From positions 28,219-92,218 of the forward strand of contig NZ_JARHUC010000012.1 in the NCBI RefSeq assembly GCF_029223255.1: a stretch of 64,000 nucleotides of DNA, in the 5' to 3' direction. The translations under genes and the position numbers were made by a program. This stretch comes from Albimonas marina (GTDB lineage Bacteria; Pseudomonadota; Alphaproteobacteria; Rhodobacterales; Rhodobacteraceae). Positions 8,572 through 16,965 of this stretch are shown here, piece after piece. Each line of letters begins with the position of its first letter. Within the stretch, counting starts at the first letter, position 1. The notes below the pieces were generated by a model. That model did not search any database. It was not told where the DNA came from and was given only the letters and a program-made list of their open reading frames with translations.

Positions 8572-9735
8572 TCAGTAGGACTTGGGCAGCCCCAGCACCC
8601 GCTCGGCCAGGAACGACAGCACCAGCTGTTCCGAGACCGGGGCGAGGCGGGTGACCAGCACCTCGCGCAGCAGGCGTTCCACCACGTATTCCTTGGCATA
8701 GCCCATGCCGCCGTGGGTGAAGACCGCCTGCTGGCAGGCGGCGTGGCCGGCGCGCGCGCCCAGCAGCTTGGCCGCGTTCGCCTCGGCCCCGCAGGGGCGG
8801 CCGGCGTCGTAGAGCTCGGCCGCCTTCTCGGCCATCAGCATGGCCGCCTCCAGGTTCGCCCAGCACTCCGCCAGCGGATGCTGGATGCCCTGGTTCTTGC
8901 CGATGGGCCGGCCGAACACCACCCGGTCGCGGGCGTATTTCGCGGCGCGCGCCAGCGCGTCCTGGCCGATGGCGATGGCCTCCACCGCGATCAGCACCCG
9001 CTCGGGGTTCAGGCTGTCGAGCAGGTAGTGGAAGCCGCGCCCGACCTCGCCGATCACGTGGTGGTCGGGGATGAAATAGTCGTCGTAGTAGACGAGGTTG
9101 GAATCCACCGCCGCGCGCCCGTGCTTGGGGATCTTCTTCACCTCGGCCCGGGTCCGGTCGAGGTCGGTGTAGAACACCGTGATCCCGTCCGTGGGCTTGC
9201 GGCAGTCCTCCTTGGGCGTCGTGCGGGTCAGCAGCAGCACCTTGTTGGCCACCTGCGCGGTCGAGGTCCAGATCTTGCGCCCCGTCACCGACCAGCCGCC
9301 GTCGACCTTCTTCGCGAAGGTCTTGATCGAGGTGGTGTCGAGGCCCGCGTCCGGCTCGGTCACCCCGAAGCAGACCTGATCCTCGCCCGAGACCAGGCGG
9401 GGGGTCCATTCCGCCTTCTGCTCGGGCGTGCCGTGGACCACCAGCGGGTGCGGGCCGAACATGTTGATGTGGATCGAGGAGGCGGCCGCCATGCCGCCGC
9501 CGTGGCGGGCGACCTCGTGCATCACCGCGGCCGCGGCCTGCACGCCCAGGCCCGCGCCGCCGTATTCCTCGGGCATGGTCACGCCCAGCCAGCCGCCCTC
9601 GGCCATGGCGCGGTGAAACTCGTGCGGAAACTCGCCGGCGTCGTCCTTGGCGTTCCAGTAGTCGTCGCCGAACCGTGCGCAGACCGCGGCGACGCCGTCG
9701 CGCAGGGCCTGGAGGTCGTCCTGGGAGTCGAGCAT
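8572..9735 (-). CDS. Acyl-CoA dehydrogenase
   Basis: A 387-residue protein of standard acyl-CoA dehydrogenase length. The N-terminal helical domain ends around MPEEYGGAGLG. The middle beta domain has CFGVTEPDAGLDTTSIKTFA (FAD contact) and WSVTGRKIWTSTA, and the C-terminal helical domain has VFGRPIGKNQGIQHPLAE and FTHGGMGYAKEYVVERLLRE. It should oxidise an acyl-CoA to the 2-enoyl-CoA, passing electrons to ETF. The position usually holding the C-terminal catalytic glutamate reads RLAPVSEQ here, so the general base is not where MCAD has it, and the chain type cannot be assigned. It is convergent with the preceding CoA-transferase and lies downstream of the AtuA/TRAP operon, 70 bp after its last gene. 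Confidence 0.93.
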   Translation of the reverse strand: MLDSQDDLQALRDGVAAVCARFGDDYWNAKDDAGEFPHEFHRAMAEGGWLGVTMPEEYGGAGLGVQAAAAVMHEVARHGGGMAAASSIHINMFGPHPLVVHGTPEQKAEWTPRLVSGEDQVCFGVTEPDAGLDTTSIKTFAKKVDGGWSVTGRKIWTSTAQVANKVLLLTRTTPKEDCRKPTDGITVFYTDLDRTRAEVKKIPKHGRAAVDSNLVYYDDYFIPDHHVIGEVGRGFHYLLDSLNPERVLIAVEAIAIGQDALARAAKYARDRVVFGRPIGKNQGIQHPLAECWANLEAAMLMAEKAAELYDAGRPCGAEANAAKLLGARAGHAACQQAVFTHGGMGYAKEYVVERLLREVLVTRLAPVSEQLVLSFLAERVLGLPKSY

Positions 9736-9804
9736 GGATCGGGTCCTTTCCTGGGTCGCGAAGCGCGGCGGCCTCAGGGGAAGATGCCGGCGCGCCGCGT
9801 TTTT

Positions 9805-9824
9805 GTCAAATGGTTAGACCTTTA
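9805..9824. promoter_or_regulatory. Putative operator overlapping the end of the AtuA-like gene
   Basis: GTCAAATGGTTAGACCTTTA repeats the block at 7049-7067 (GTCAA-N4-TTGACCTTTA) with one extra spacer base and one mismatch. It sits across the stop codon of the small AtuA-like gene and 70 bp upstream of the acyl-CoA dehydrogenase start, where a promoter for that gene would be. The overlap with coding sequence leaves room for chance similarity. Confidence 0.35.
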
Positions 9825-10180
9825 ATCTTCGCCGTCTGGTCCCCGCCGTCGGCCGGGATCTCGATCTCGAGCGAAAGCAGCAGGAAGCTGAACGACTTGC
9901 CGTGCGCGTCGAGGTTCAGCGAGGCGTTCACGCCCCCCGCCAGCGCACGCTGGAAGACGAAGTTCAGCCCGTGCAGGTCCGGCAGCTCGTAGCGGCGCGC
10001 CTCGCCCCGGAAGACCTCGGGGAAGGCTTCGCGGACCCGCTCGGCGGTCAGCTGCTCGCGGATCGCGGGATACCACCGCGGCTCCAGCGCCCAGACCGAG
10101 ACGTTGAGCGCGTCGCCCTTGTCGCCCGCGCGGGCGGAGGCGACGGCGCGCAGCGGAACCGTGCGCGTCGCGGCGGTCAT
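9806..10180 (-). CDS. AtuA-like ferredoxin-fold protein
   Basis: A 124-residue protein matching the small AtuA-like ferredoxin-fold domain (PF23544 type) that is either fused to, or encoded beside, DUF1446/AtuA proteins. The start ARAGDKGDALNVSVWALEP is typical of that domain. The chosen ATG (10180) forms ATGA with the stop of the DUF1446 gene, so the two products are almost certainly made in equal amounts and form a complex. In acyclic terpene utilisation (Atu) clusters the pair is required for citronellol/geraniol breakdown, but the reaction remains undefined. Confidence 0.85.
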   Translation of the reverse strand: MTAATRTVPLRAVASARAGDKGDALNVSVWALEPRWYPAIREQLTAERVREAFPEVFRGEARRYELPDLHGLNFVFQRALAGGVNASLNLDAHGKSFSFLLLSLEIEIPADGGDQTAKIKGLTI

Positions 10181-11502
10181 GGCGCGATCCAGTTCACGCG
10201 GGTGGGGACCTGGGCGCGGTCGATGTAGATCGCGCGGGTGAAGACGCTTTCGGTGATGCGCCCGCGGAAGCCGCCGCCGCCGGCGGGGCCCGCCATCCAC
10301 AGGCCCTCGATCTCCTCCAGCAGGCGCTCGGCCCAGGCGCGGTCGTGGCTGCGCAGGGCGCCGCGCAGCCGCACGTCCTGCGAGCCCTGCTCGGCCCGGC
10401 CGCCGTCGAGATGCAGCGAGGCGACGCCGATCAGCTCCAGCCGCAGCGGGCCGTTGAAGCCGAAGCGCTCGACCATGCGCCGGCGCACGATCTCGCGCGC
10501 CAGCTCCCCGCGGTCCTGCGCGCCGGGGCCGGCCCAGGAGATCTCGCCCTCGGCCAGGTATCCGCCGTCGAAGGCGACCAGCGCCTTGAGCGTCTGCGGC
10601 CGGGCCCGCCCGCCGGCGCCCGAGACGCGGACCCGGTCGGGGCCGACGGACTCGATCCGGGTGGTCGAGAAATCCGCGGTCACGTCGGGGGTAAGGTAGG
10701 CGGCGGGGTCGTGGACCTCGTAGAGCATCTGCTCCTTCACCGTCAGCGGCGAGACCAGCCCGCCGGTCCCCGCCAGCTTGCCGATCACCGCCGAGCCGTC
10801 GGGCGAGATCTCGGCGATCGGATAGCCAAGGTCGTCGATCCCCGGCACCTCCTTGAAGCCCGGATCCGCGAAGTAGCCGCCCGTCACCTGGGTCGAGCAT
10901 TCCAGCAGGTGGCCGGCGAGCGTCCCCGCCCCCAGCCGCGCCCAGTCGTCGGGCGCGACGCCGTTGGCGTGGACGAAGGGCGCGAGGAACAGCGACGGGT
11001 CCGCCGCCCGGCCCGCGATCACGATGTCCGCGCCGCCGTCGAGCGCCTCGACCAGCGGCTCGTGGCCGATATAGGCGTTGGCGGCGACGGGGGCGCCCAG
11101 GTCGCGCACCCGCTCACCGGTCTCGGGCAGCTCGGTTTCGGGACCGACCATCGGCAGGACGTCGTCGCCCTCGATCACCGCCACCCGCAGCGTCAGCCCC
11201 AGCTCACGGGCGATGCGGGCGGTGGTCTCGCCGGCGGCGAGCGGGTCGGCGCCGCCCATGTTGGTCACGATCCGCACGCCCTGCGCCGCGCAGGCCGGCA
11301 GCACGGCGCGCATCCGCGCCTCCAGCTTCGGGCAGTGCCCCGGCCCCCGGCCCGAGCGCTTCGCGACATGACCCATGGCCAACGTCCGTTCGGCCAGGGA
11401 TTCGAAGCAGAGGAAATCGAGCTCCCCCCGCTCGGCCAGGGCCAGCGCGGGAGCGACCCGGTCGGGCGCCCCGCCCGAACCGCATCCGATCCGCAGGGTC
11501 AA
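10177..11502 (-). CDS. Acyclic terpene utilisation AtuA family protein (DUF1446)
   Basis: 441 residues starting at a TTG (11502) that overlaps the TGA of the upstream VOC gene as TTGA. No in-frame ATG gives the N-terminus LRIGCGSGGAPDR that begins the family. Landmarks are FLCFESLAERTLA near 30, VTNMGGADPLAAG near 80, DIVIAGRAADPSLFLAPF near 155 and HLLECSTQVTGGYFADPG near 190. DUF1446 proteins accompany acyl-CoA catabolism of branched or cyclic compounds. AtuA is needed for acyclic terpene utilisation in Pseudomonas, function unproven. Here it is encoded separately from its C-terminal AtuA-like partner. The operon order TRAP-VOC-AtuA-AtuA-like suggests it works on the substrate imported by the TRAP system. 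Confidence 0.88.
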   Translation of the reverse strand: MTLRIGCGSGGAPDRVAPALALAERGELDFLCFESLAERTLAMGHVAKRSGRGPGHCPKLEARMRAVLPACAAQGVRIVTNMGGADPLAAGETTARIARELGLTLRVAVIEGDDVLPMVGPETELPETGERVRDLGAPVAANAYIGHEPLVEALDGGADIVIAGRAADPSLFLAPFVHANGVAPDDWARLGAGTLAGHLLECSTQVTGGYFADPGFKEVPGIDDLGYPIAEISPDGSAVIGKLAGTGGLVSPLTVKEQMLYEVHDPAAYLTPDVTADFSTTRIESVGPDRVRVSGAGGRARPQTLKALVAFDGGYLAEGEISWAGPGAQDRGELAREIVRRRMVERFGFNGPLRLELIGVASLHLDGGRAEQGSQDVRLRGALRSHDRAWAERLLEEIEGLWMAGPAGGGGFRGRITESVFTRAIYIDRAQVPTRVNWIAP

Positions 11503-12014
11503 CGCGGCGCCCTCCCCAGCCCGGCGGGCAAGGTGTAGTCCGGGTCCGGCCGCACGAAGTCGGCGGGGCGGCGCACCACCTCGATCGCCATCTTCAGCGG
11601 GCCTTCGCCGTCGAGATAGGCGAACTGCGCCCCTGCCCAGGTCCCCTCCATCATCGGGGGAAGGCCGCGGGCCTCGGCCTGGGCGATCAGGGCGTCGTAG
11701 GCGCCCTCGCCCGCGTCGACGAGCACGTGGTGGATGCCCTCGCCGCGACGGTCGAGGAACTCGCGGTAGATGCTGGGGCCGTTCAGGGGCTGGATCACCT
11801 CCCACATCACGCCGTCGGGCGTCCAGGCGAGCGCCAGCTTCATGGAATAGGGGATCTCCCGGCCCCGGATGCGCATGCCGGTCAGCCGGGGGACCCAGAC
11901 GTACCAGGGGCCGATGCCGGCGCGCTCCCAGTACTCGGCGATGGTCGCGTCCAGGTCCTCGACCACCACGCAGGTCTGCAGGACGGAGCGGATCCAGGGG
12001 GCGGGGTCGGTCAT
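11499..12014 (-). CDS. VOC (glyoxalase/methylmalonyl-CoA epimerase-like) family protein
   Basis: A 171-residue protein with two beta-alpha-beta-beta-beta repeats. The first begins SVLQTCVVVEDLDATIAEYW, the second EGIHHVLVDAGEGAYDALIAQAEARG. The H in IHHVLV and E in the KMAIEVV strand are plausible metal ligands of the vicinal oxygen chelate fold. The family includes methylmalonyl-CoA epimerase, lactoylglutathione lyase and ring-cleaving dioxygenases. Length and pattern are closest to the epimerase/lyase type. It lies directly after the TRAP large permease (10-bp gap) and is coupled to the AtuA gene by TTGA, so it is co-translated with pathway enzymes. Confidence 0.78.
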   Translation of the reverse strand: MTDPAPWIRSVLQTCVVVEDLDATIAEYWERAGIGPWYVWVPRLTGMRIRGREIPYSMKLALAWTPDGVMWEVIQPLNGPSIYREFLDRRGEGIHHVLVDAGEGAYDALIAQAEARGLPPMMEGTWAGAQFAYLDGEGPLKMAIEVVRRPADFVRPDPDYTLPAGLGRAPR

Positions 12015-12024
12015 CGCGTCCTCC

Positions 12025-13335
12025 TCAGCGCTGCATCAGGGCGGGCAGCCACAGGATGATGTCGGGAAAGACCACCAGCAGCGTCACCACGATCAGGTCG
12101 GCCAGCAGGAACCACAGGATCCCGCGGAAGATGCCGGCGACCGAGACGAGGTCGCCCACCACCGACTTGATGACGAAGACGTTGAGCCCGATGGGCGGCG
12201 TGATCATCCCGATCTCGAGGAACTTCGCCAGCACGATGCCGAACCACAGCAGGTCGTAGCCCGCCCCCGTCAGCACCGGCAGCAGCACCGGCAGGGTCAG
12301 CAGCATCGCCCCGATCGGCTCGAGGAACATGCCCAGCACCAGGTAGACCAGCGCGATCCCCACCAGCAGCAGGGTGGGATCGGCGCCCAGCGCGTCGATC
12401 AGCGCGGCGAGGTCCCGGCCCGCGCCGCTGATCGCCATGAACCGGGTCAGCATGTTGGCGCCGATGGCGATCACGAACAACGAGGCGGTGGTCTGCAGCG
12501 TCTCCATCAGGCTGTCATGGAAGCCCCGCCAGCAGAGCGAGCGCTTGATCAGCGCGATCAGCACCGCCATGCCGGCCCCGGCGCCGCCGGCCTCGGTCGG
12601 GGTGAAGACGCCGAAGAACAGGCCCCCCAGCACGCCGGCCATCAGCACCAGGACGGGCCAGGTCTCGACCAGCGCGCCCCAGCGCTCGGCGGCGGCGGGG
12701 TGCGCGTGCACCGGGGGCGCGAGCGACGGGGTCAGCCTGGCGCGGATCACCACGGTCAGCACGTAGCCCAGCGCCGTCAGCAGCCCCGCGCCGACGCCGC
12801 CCATGAACAGCGCGCCCACCGGCACCTGGGCGATGATGCCGTAGAGGATCAGCAGGATCGAGGGCGGGATCAGCGCGCCGATGGTGCCGGCCGCGGCCAC
12901 CGTGCCGGTGGCGAACTCGGGGTTGTAGCCGTTGCGCGTCATCTCGGGCACGGCGATCCGCCCCATCGCCGCCGCGCAGGCGACGGAGGAGCCGGTGACC
13001 GCCGCGAAGCCCGAGGCGCCGAAGATCGAGGCGACCGCGATCCCCCCCGGCAGGCGCGACAGCCACAGCCGGGCCGCCTCGAAAAGGCCCTTGGTCAGGC
13101 CCGCGTGGTAGCACACGAACCCCATCAGCAGGAACATCGGCACCGAGCTCAGCTGCCAGGTCGCGGTGAACGTCCAGGGCACGATGCCCATCGCGCCCCA
13201 GGCGGCGCGCGGCCCGACCATCGCCCAGATGCCGCAGAAGCTGACCCCGATCAGCGCCGCCCCGATGGGAATGCGCAGGGCGATCAGGGCCAGCAGGATG
13301 GCGACGCCGGCGTATCCGATCTCGACGTTGCTCAC
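12025..13335 (-). CDS. dctM: TRAP transporter large permease (DctM)
   Basis: A 436-residue very hydrophobic protein with about 12 membrane segments, the normal DctM size. Family signatures include SSVPMFLLMGFVCYHAG near 65, GASGFAAVTGSSVACAAAMG near 100 and IPPSILLILYGIIAQVPVG near 155. The end contains LGMFLEPIGAMLLTLPVLLPV and ITPPIGLNVFVIKSV. It is the ion-coupled channel half of a periplasmic-binding-protein-dependent secondary transporter. With the DctQ and DctP genes immediately upstream it forms a complete TRAP system on the same transcript as the VOC and AtuA genes, implying import of the carboxylate they process. Confidence 0.95.
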   Translation of the reverse strand: MSNVEIGYAGVAILLALIALRIPIGAALIGVSFCGIWAMVGPRAAWGAMGIVPWTFTATWQLSSVPMFLLMGFVCYHAGLTKGLFEAARLWLSRLPGGIAVASIFGASGFAAVTGSSVACAAAMGRIAVPEMTRNGYNPEFATGTVAAAGTIGALIPPSILLILYGIIAQVPVGALFMGGVGAGLLTALGYVLTVVIRARLTPSLAPPVHAHPAAAERWGALVETWPVLVLMAGVLGGLFFGVFTPTEAGGAGAGMAVLIALIKRSLCWRGFHDSLMETLQTTASLFVIAIGANMLTRFMAISGAGRDLAALIDALGADPTLLLVGIALVYLVLGMFLEPIGAMLLTLPVLLPVLTGAGYDLLWFGIVLAKFLEIGMITPPIGLNVFVIKSVVGDLVSVAGIFRGILWFLLADLIVVTLLVVFPDIILWLPALMQR

Positions 13336-13366
13336 GGGCGGGGCTCCGGTCCGGTTCGGGCGCGCA

Positions 13367-13933
13367 TCAGAAGACCCGCGCCTCGGGGTCCTGCGCGGGC
13401 CCGCGCAGCAGGGCCAGCGCGGCCTTGGCCAGCAGCGCCGCCGTCATCAGCCCGGCGCCCAGCGGCAGCAGGTAGCGGGCGGGCCAGGTCAGCAGCTTGA
13501 CGCCGAACTCGATCTCGAAGGCGCCGATCTTCAGGGCGCGGCCGGCCTCGATCCACGACTGCCAGGTCAGCGCGGCGAAGACCGCGGCGCAGAACAGCAG
13601 CGAGACGATGTGCAGGATTCGCTGTACGCGCGCAGGGAAGCGCGTGGTCAGCACCTCGACCCCGATGTGGCCGTTGCGCCGCTCGGCGAAGGCCAGCGGC
13701 AGGAAGGCGACCAGCACCATGTAGTAGTTCGAGACGATGGTGATCGTGCCCGGCAGCGGCGCGCGGAACAGGTATTTCGAGATCACGTCGACCGAGATGT
13801 GGACCATCATCAGCACCGCCGCCGCCGCCGCGATCCAGGTCGCGCCCTGCACGACCCAGCCCAGCAGCCGCACGGCGGCGGGCGCAGGCGGCGCGCCGGC
13901 CGTCGGCCGGTCGACCTCGGGGGGCAGGCTCAT
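13367..13933 (-). CDS. dctQ: TRAP transporter small permease (DctQ)
   Basis: A 188-residue membrane protein with four predicted helices (about residues 27-50, 65-85, 105-125 and 150-172). Its NGHIGVEVLTTRFPARVQRILH segment matches the conserved DctQ loop after helix 2. The proline/alanine-rich first 20 residues are cytoplasmic. It links DctM to the binding protein. Spacing to dctM is 31 bp. A GC-rich hairpin (13971-14003) separates it from dctP. Confidence 0.9.
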   Translation of the reverse strand: MSLPPEVDRPTAGAPPAPAAVRLLGWVVQGATWIAAAAAVLMMVHISVDVISKYLFRAPLPGTITIVSNYYMVLVAFLPLAFAERRNGHIGVEVLTTRFPARVQRILHIVSLLFCAAVFAALTWQSWIEAGRALKIGAFEIEFGVKLLTWPARYLLPLGAGLMTAALLAKAALALLRGPAQDPEARVF

Positions 13934-13970
13934 CGGCAGGGGTCCTTCGAGCGGGAGGGGAGGCGAAGCC

Positions 13971-14003
13971 GCGCGCCCGGCCTGCGCCGGAGAGCGGGCG
14001 CGC
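13971..14003 (-). terminator. GC-rich hairpin between dctP and dctQ (possible attenuator)
   Basis: GCGCGCCCG at 13971-13979 pairs with CGGGCGCGC at 13995-14003 around a 15-base loop. There is no U-tract, so complete termination is unlikely. Such a hairpin just after a binding-protein gene can stabilise the upstream mRNA or cause partial termination, giving more binding protein than permease. Confidence 0.35.
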
Positions 14004-14035
14004 CGCCCGTCCCCGACGCCGCCGGAGCGGACCGG

Positions 14036-15193
14036 TCAGTTCATGCCGTAGGAGGCGCGGTCGATCTTCGCGTAGATCTCGGCCTTCAGCAGGTCGCGGA
14101 AGCCCTCCAGGTCGGAGGGATCGACCTCGGCGACCTTGTCCTTCCACTTCTCGATCAGGCCGCGCATCGTCTCCATCTTCGCGGCGACGTTCTCGACGCC
14201 GTAGAGCTCTCCGAACTGCGTCTCGATGGTCTTCATGTCATCGGCCAGGAAGGCCTGCGTCGCCTCGGTGAAGCCCGCCTCGTCCGCGGTGACGATCGTG
14301 ACCCCGGCCTCGGCCAACGTCTTCTCCGCCTTCACGCCCTGGCGGTAATATTCGACGGCCGTCGCCGCGGTCATCAGCGCGCCCGCGTCGAGCAGGACCG
14401 AGCGCTGGTCGGCGTCGAGCTCCCGCCAAAGATCGAGGTTCACGTCGAGCGAGGCCGCGCCCGCGAACACGCCGCCGGGCGCGTTCTTGACGATGTGGCT
14501 GGTGACGTCGGTGAGCTGGAAGTTGATCGCGTCCGGCAGGCCGACCATCGTGCACTGGACGACGTTCTGGGCCAGGGCCTCGTACATCTCGGACCCGGGG
14601 ATGGCGACCTTGATCGCGCCGAAATGCTCCGCCCAGCGCCCGAAGACCGAGGCGCCCGAGCGCAGCGACAGCCCCTTGAGATCGGCGGGAGACGTGATCG
14701 GCCGGTTGCAGACGAGGGAGTATTCGGTGCTGGCGCCGCCGCCGAGGAACACCTGGTTCTGCGCGAGGTACTCGGCCTGGCAGTCGGGGCAGTTCAGCAG
14801 CACGTATTCCGTCATCGCCGCGACCATCGCCAGCCCCGGCGCGTCGACGCCCTTCTGGACCAGCAGGGTCATGTCGGCGGCCATGTTGGTCTCGGAATAC
14901 TCGGCCGCGAAATAGGGCGTCAGCACGTAGCCCATGTCGGCGATGCCGTCGCGGATGCCCGGCGACATCTCGGCCAGCGTCAGCAGGCCCAGGCTCTGCA
15001 CGTCGGCGCGCAGGTCGCTGTTGGCCTCGAGGAACTTCGCCACCTCGTGGTGGCCGTAGGGCGGCACGGCGGAGTCGGGAAAGCCCGAGGCCACGGTCAG
15101 CGTGCGCTCGGCGCCGACCGCGCCGGCGGAGGCCGCGAGCAGGACGGCCAGCGCCGCGGGCGCGCCGCGCCTGTGCATCTTCGCAAGGGTCAT
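14036..15193 (-). CDS. dctP: TRAP transporter substrate-binding protein (DctP family)
   Basis: About 385 residues. Three consecutive ATGs follow GGGAGAG. The third (15193) has the best spacing and is used. A Sec signal peptide (residues 1-28, basic MHRRG then a long alanine/leucine stretch, cleavage near AVGA) exports it to the periplasm. The fold is the DctP type: ITSPADLKGLSLRSG near 178-192 corresponds to the conserved region of the carboxylate-binding arginine. A CPDC pair (C135, C138) is unusual for the family and could form a disulfide. The gene is the first of a transcript with dctQ-dctM-VOC-AtuA and starts from the divergent region at 15200-15509. Ligand unknown, a carboxylate by family. 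Confidence 0.92.
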   Translation of the reverse strand: MTLAKMHRRGAPAALAVLLAASAGAVGAERTLTVASGFPDSAVPPYGHHEVAKFLEANSDLRADVQSLGLLTLAEMSPGIRDGIADMGYVLTPYFAAEYSETNMAADMTLLVQKGVDAPGLAMVAAMTEYVLLNCPDCQAEYLAQNQVFLGGGASTEYSLVCNRPITSPADLKGLSLRSGASVFGRWAEHFGAIKVAIPGSEMYEALAQNVVQCTMVGLPDAINFQLTDVTSHIVKNAPGGVFAGAASLDVNLDLWRELDADQRSVLLDAGALMTAATAVEYYRQGVKAEKTLAEAGVTIVTADEAGFTEATQAFLADDMKTIETQFGELYGVENVAAKMETMRGLIEKWKDKVAEVDPSDLEGFRDLLKAEIYAKIDRASYGMN

Positions 15194-15199
15194 CATCAT

Positions 15200-15509
15200 C
15201 TCTCCCTGTGGCGGGACCCATAGGTCCATTCTTCATTTTATTTATTGGTCTATCCATTAACGCATGGCAATCTGGCTGTAAAGCGCTCCGCACGCGTGCG
15301 ACGGCGCGAAATGCGCCCTGGAGCCATCGGCGGGGCGTACCCGAAGAGGGAGGCGCAGACCTGTCGTGCGCGCCGCGCCAGCGGCCATGCCCGCCCGGAA
15401 TAAAATGCACTAGATTACTTTTAGCTTGCGTATATAATTTGAGCCATACAAAGGGAGTCGCAGCCGGGCGCCGGCCGCGGCGCACGACCACGACGACCCG
15501 GGAGGAGAC
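15200..15509. promoter_or_regulatory. Divergent promoter region of dctP operon and HMGCS-like/thiolase operon
   Basis: About 310 bp without a gene. At 15238-15257, read on the minus strand, is GTTAATGGATAGACCAATAA, matching the operators at 7049 and 9805 (GTYAA-N4-TWGACC). At 15433-15438 is a perfect TATAAT oriented to the plus-strand gene, with only a weak -35 upstream. Block 15424-15440 (GCTTGCGTATATAATTT) overlaps that -10 and resembles the MarR-type site at 29101-29117. The segment CTAGATTACTTTTAGC at 15410-15425 is shared almost exactly with 25510-25525 in the next divergent promoter. The two operons are therefore probably co-regulated with the acyl-CoA ligase operon. Confidence 0.5.
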
Positions 15510-16955
15510 ATGGACTTCGGCATCACGGCCGTGGGCGCCTACGCGCCGCGGCTACGCCTTTCGCGCGCCGCCATCGCCGCGGCGCACCGCTGGATGGCGC
15601 CGGCGCTGGCGTCGAGCGCGAAGGGCGAGCGGGCCTTCTGCAGCTGGGACGAAGACGCGATAACCATGGCTGTCGAGGCCGCGCGCGACTGCGTGCCGCC
15701 CGAAGGGCGCGCGGCGGTGAGTTCCCTGATCCTTGCGTCGACCACGCTGCCCTACGCGGACATGTCGAACGCCTCCGTCGTAGCCGGCGCGCTCGACCTT
15801 CGCGAGAGCGCGCGCACGGCCGAGGCGACGGGGTCTCAGCGGGCGGCGACCTCGGCCCTGGCGCAGGCGATCAAGGCGCGCGCCGAGGGCGCCCTTCTGG
15901 TGGCGACCGAGCGGCCGACCGCCAGGCCCGCCAGCATCCAGGAGATGCAGCAGGGCGCCGGCGCCGCTGCCTTGCAGCTCGGCACGGGCGACCTGATCGC
16001 GAAAGTCCTCGGCGTCGCCTCGGTCAACGCGGCCTTCGCCGACCACGTGCGCGCGGCCGGGGCGACCGCCGACTACGCCTGGGAGGAGCGGTGGATCCGC
16101 GACGAGGGCTACGCGAAGATCATCCCGCGCGCCATTTCCGCGGCGCTGATCGAAGCCGGGATCGCAGCGGGCGAGCTGGGGCGGTTCGTGATGCCCTCGC
16201 CGATCCGCGGCGCGGCGGCCTCGGTCGCGCGGACGGTCGGCTTTCGGGGCGAGGTGGCCGACGATCTCGCGGCAGGGTGCGGACTGACCGGCGCCGCGCA
16301 TCCGTTCCTGATGCTCGCGAAGGTTCTGGAGACGGCGGAGGCCGGGGAGAAGATCCTGCTGGTCGGGTTCGGCCAAGGCGCGGACGCCATCGTGCTGGAG
16401 GCGACCGGCCGCCGCCCGGCGGGCCGCGGCGTGACGGGCGCGCTCGCCGACCGGGTTCCGACCGAGGACTACCTGCGGATGCTGTCCTTCTACGGGCGCA
16501 TCGAGCTTGAGTGGGGGATGCGGGCCGAGGCGGCGGACAAGGCCGCGCTGACCGCCGCCTGGCGCGAGGCCGAGCAGTTGTCGGCCTTCAAGGCCGGACG
16601 CTGCCCCGACTGCGGAACGATCCAGTTCCCCCAGCTCGCCTACTGCGTGACGCCCGGCTGCGGCGCCCATGCCGAGCGGTTCGAACAGGTCTCGCTCGCC
16701 GACGCGCCCGCGAAGGTGCTGACCTATACCGCCGACTGGCTCAGCTACCACCCCGCCCCGCCGCTGGTGGTGGGCTTCGTGCAGTTCGAGAACGGCGCGC
16801 GCCTGCTGATGGAGACGGTGGACGCCGACCCCGCCGCGGTCGACGTGGGCCTGCCGCTGCGCATGGTGTTCCGCCTGAAGAAGATCGACGCGAGGAGCGG
16901 CTTCCGCCGCTATTTCTGGAAAGCCACGCCCGACATCGCCGCGGCGACGGGCTGA
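15510..16955 (+). CDS. HMG-CoA synthase-like thiolase-fold protein fused to DUF35 zinc-ribbon/OB-fold domain
   Basis: A 481-residue fusion. Residues 1-340 have the thiolase/HMG-CoA synthase fold (GITAVGAYAPRLRLSR start, GCGLTGAAHPFLMLA near 257). Residues 355-475 are a DUF35 module with a rubredoxin-like zinc ribbon (C365-x2-C368, C379-x4-C384) and an OB fold. In true HMG-CoA synthase the nucleophile lies in an EACYAAT motif. The matching stretch here is EATGSQRAATSAL, and the usual Glu and His positions are also not conserved, so it is unlikely to make HMG-CoA. DUF35 proteins channel acyl-CoA to thiolase-like partners, as in archaeal thiolase-HMGCS complexes and in the ChsH2-Ltp2 steroid aldolase. 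With the thiolase gene ten bases downstream, an acyl-transfer or retro-aldol complex is the best inference. Confidence 0.85.
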   Translation: MDFGITAVGAYAPRLRLSRAAIAAAHRWMAPALASSAKGERAFCSWDEDAITMAVEAARDCVPPEGRAAVSSLILASTTLPYADMSNASVVAGALDLRESARTAEATGSQRAATSALAQAIKARAEGALLVATERPTARPASIQEMQQGAGAAALQLGTGDLIAKVLGVASVNAAFADHVRAAGATADYAWEERWIRDEGYAKIIPRAISAALIEAGIAAGELGRFVMPSPIRGAAASVARTVGFRGEVADDLAAGCGLTGAAHPFLMLAKVLETAEAGEKILLVGFGQGADAIVLEATGRRPAGRGVTGALADRVPTEDYLRMLSFYGRIELEWGMRAEAADKAALTAAWREAEQLSAFKAGRCPDCGTIQFPQLAYCVTPGCGAHAERFEQVSLADAPAKVLTYTADWLSYHPAPPLVVGFVQFENGARLLMETVDADPAAVDVGLPLRMVFRLKKIDARSGFRRYFWKATPDIAAATG

Positions 16956-16965
16956 GGAGAGAACC

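Noticed and set aside
11869..15223. Plus-strand open frames of 543 and 685 codons opposite the first TRAP operon
   Set aside because: They read as low-complexity Gln/Arg/Gly-rich sequence opposite well-conserved DctM, DctQ and DctP genes.
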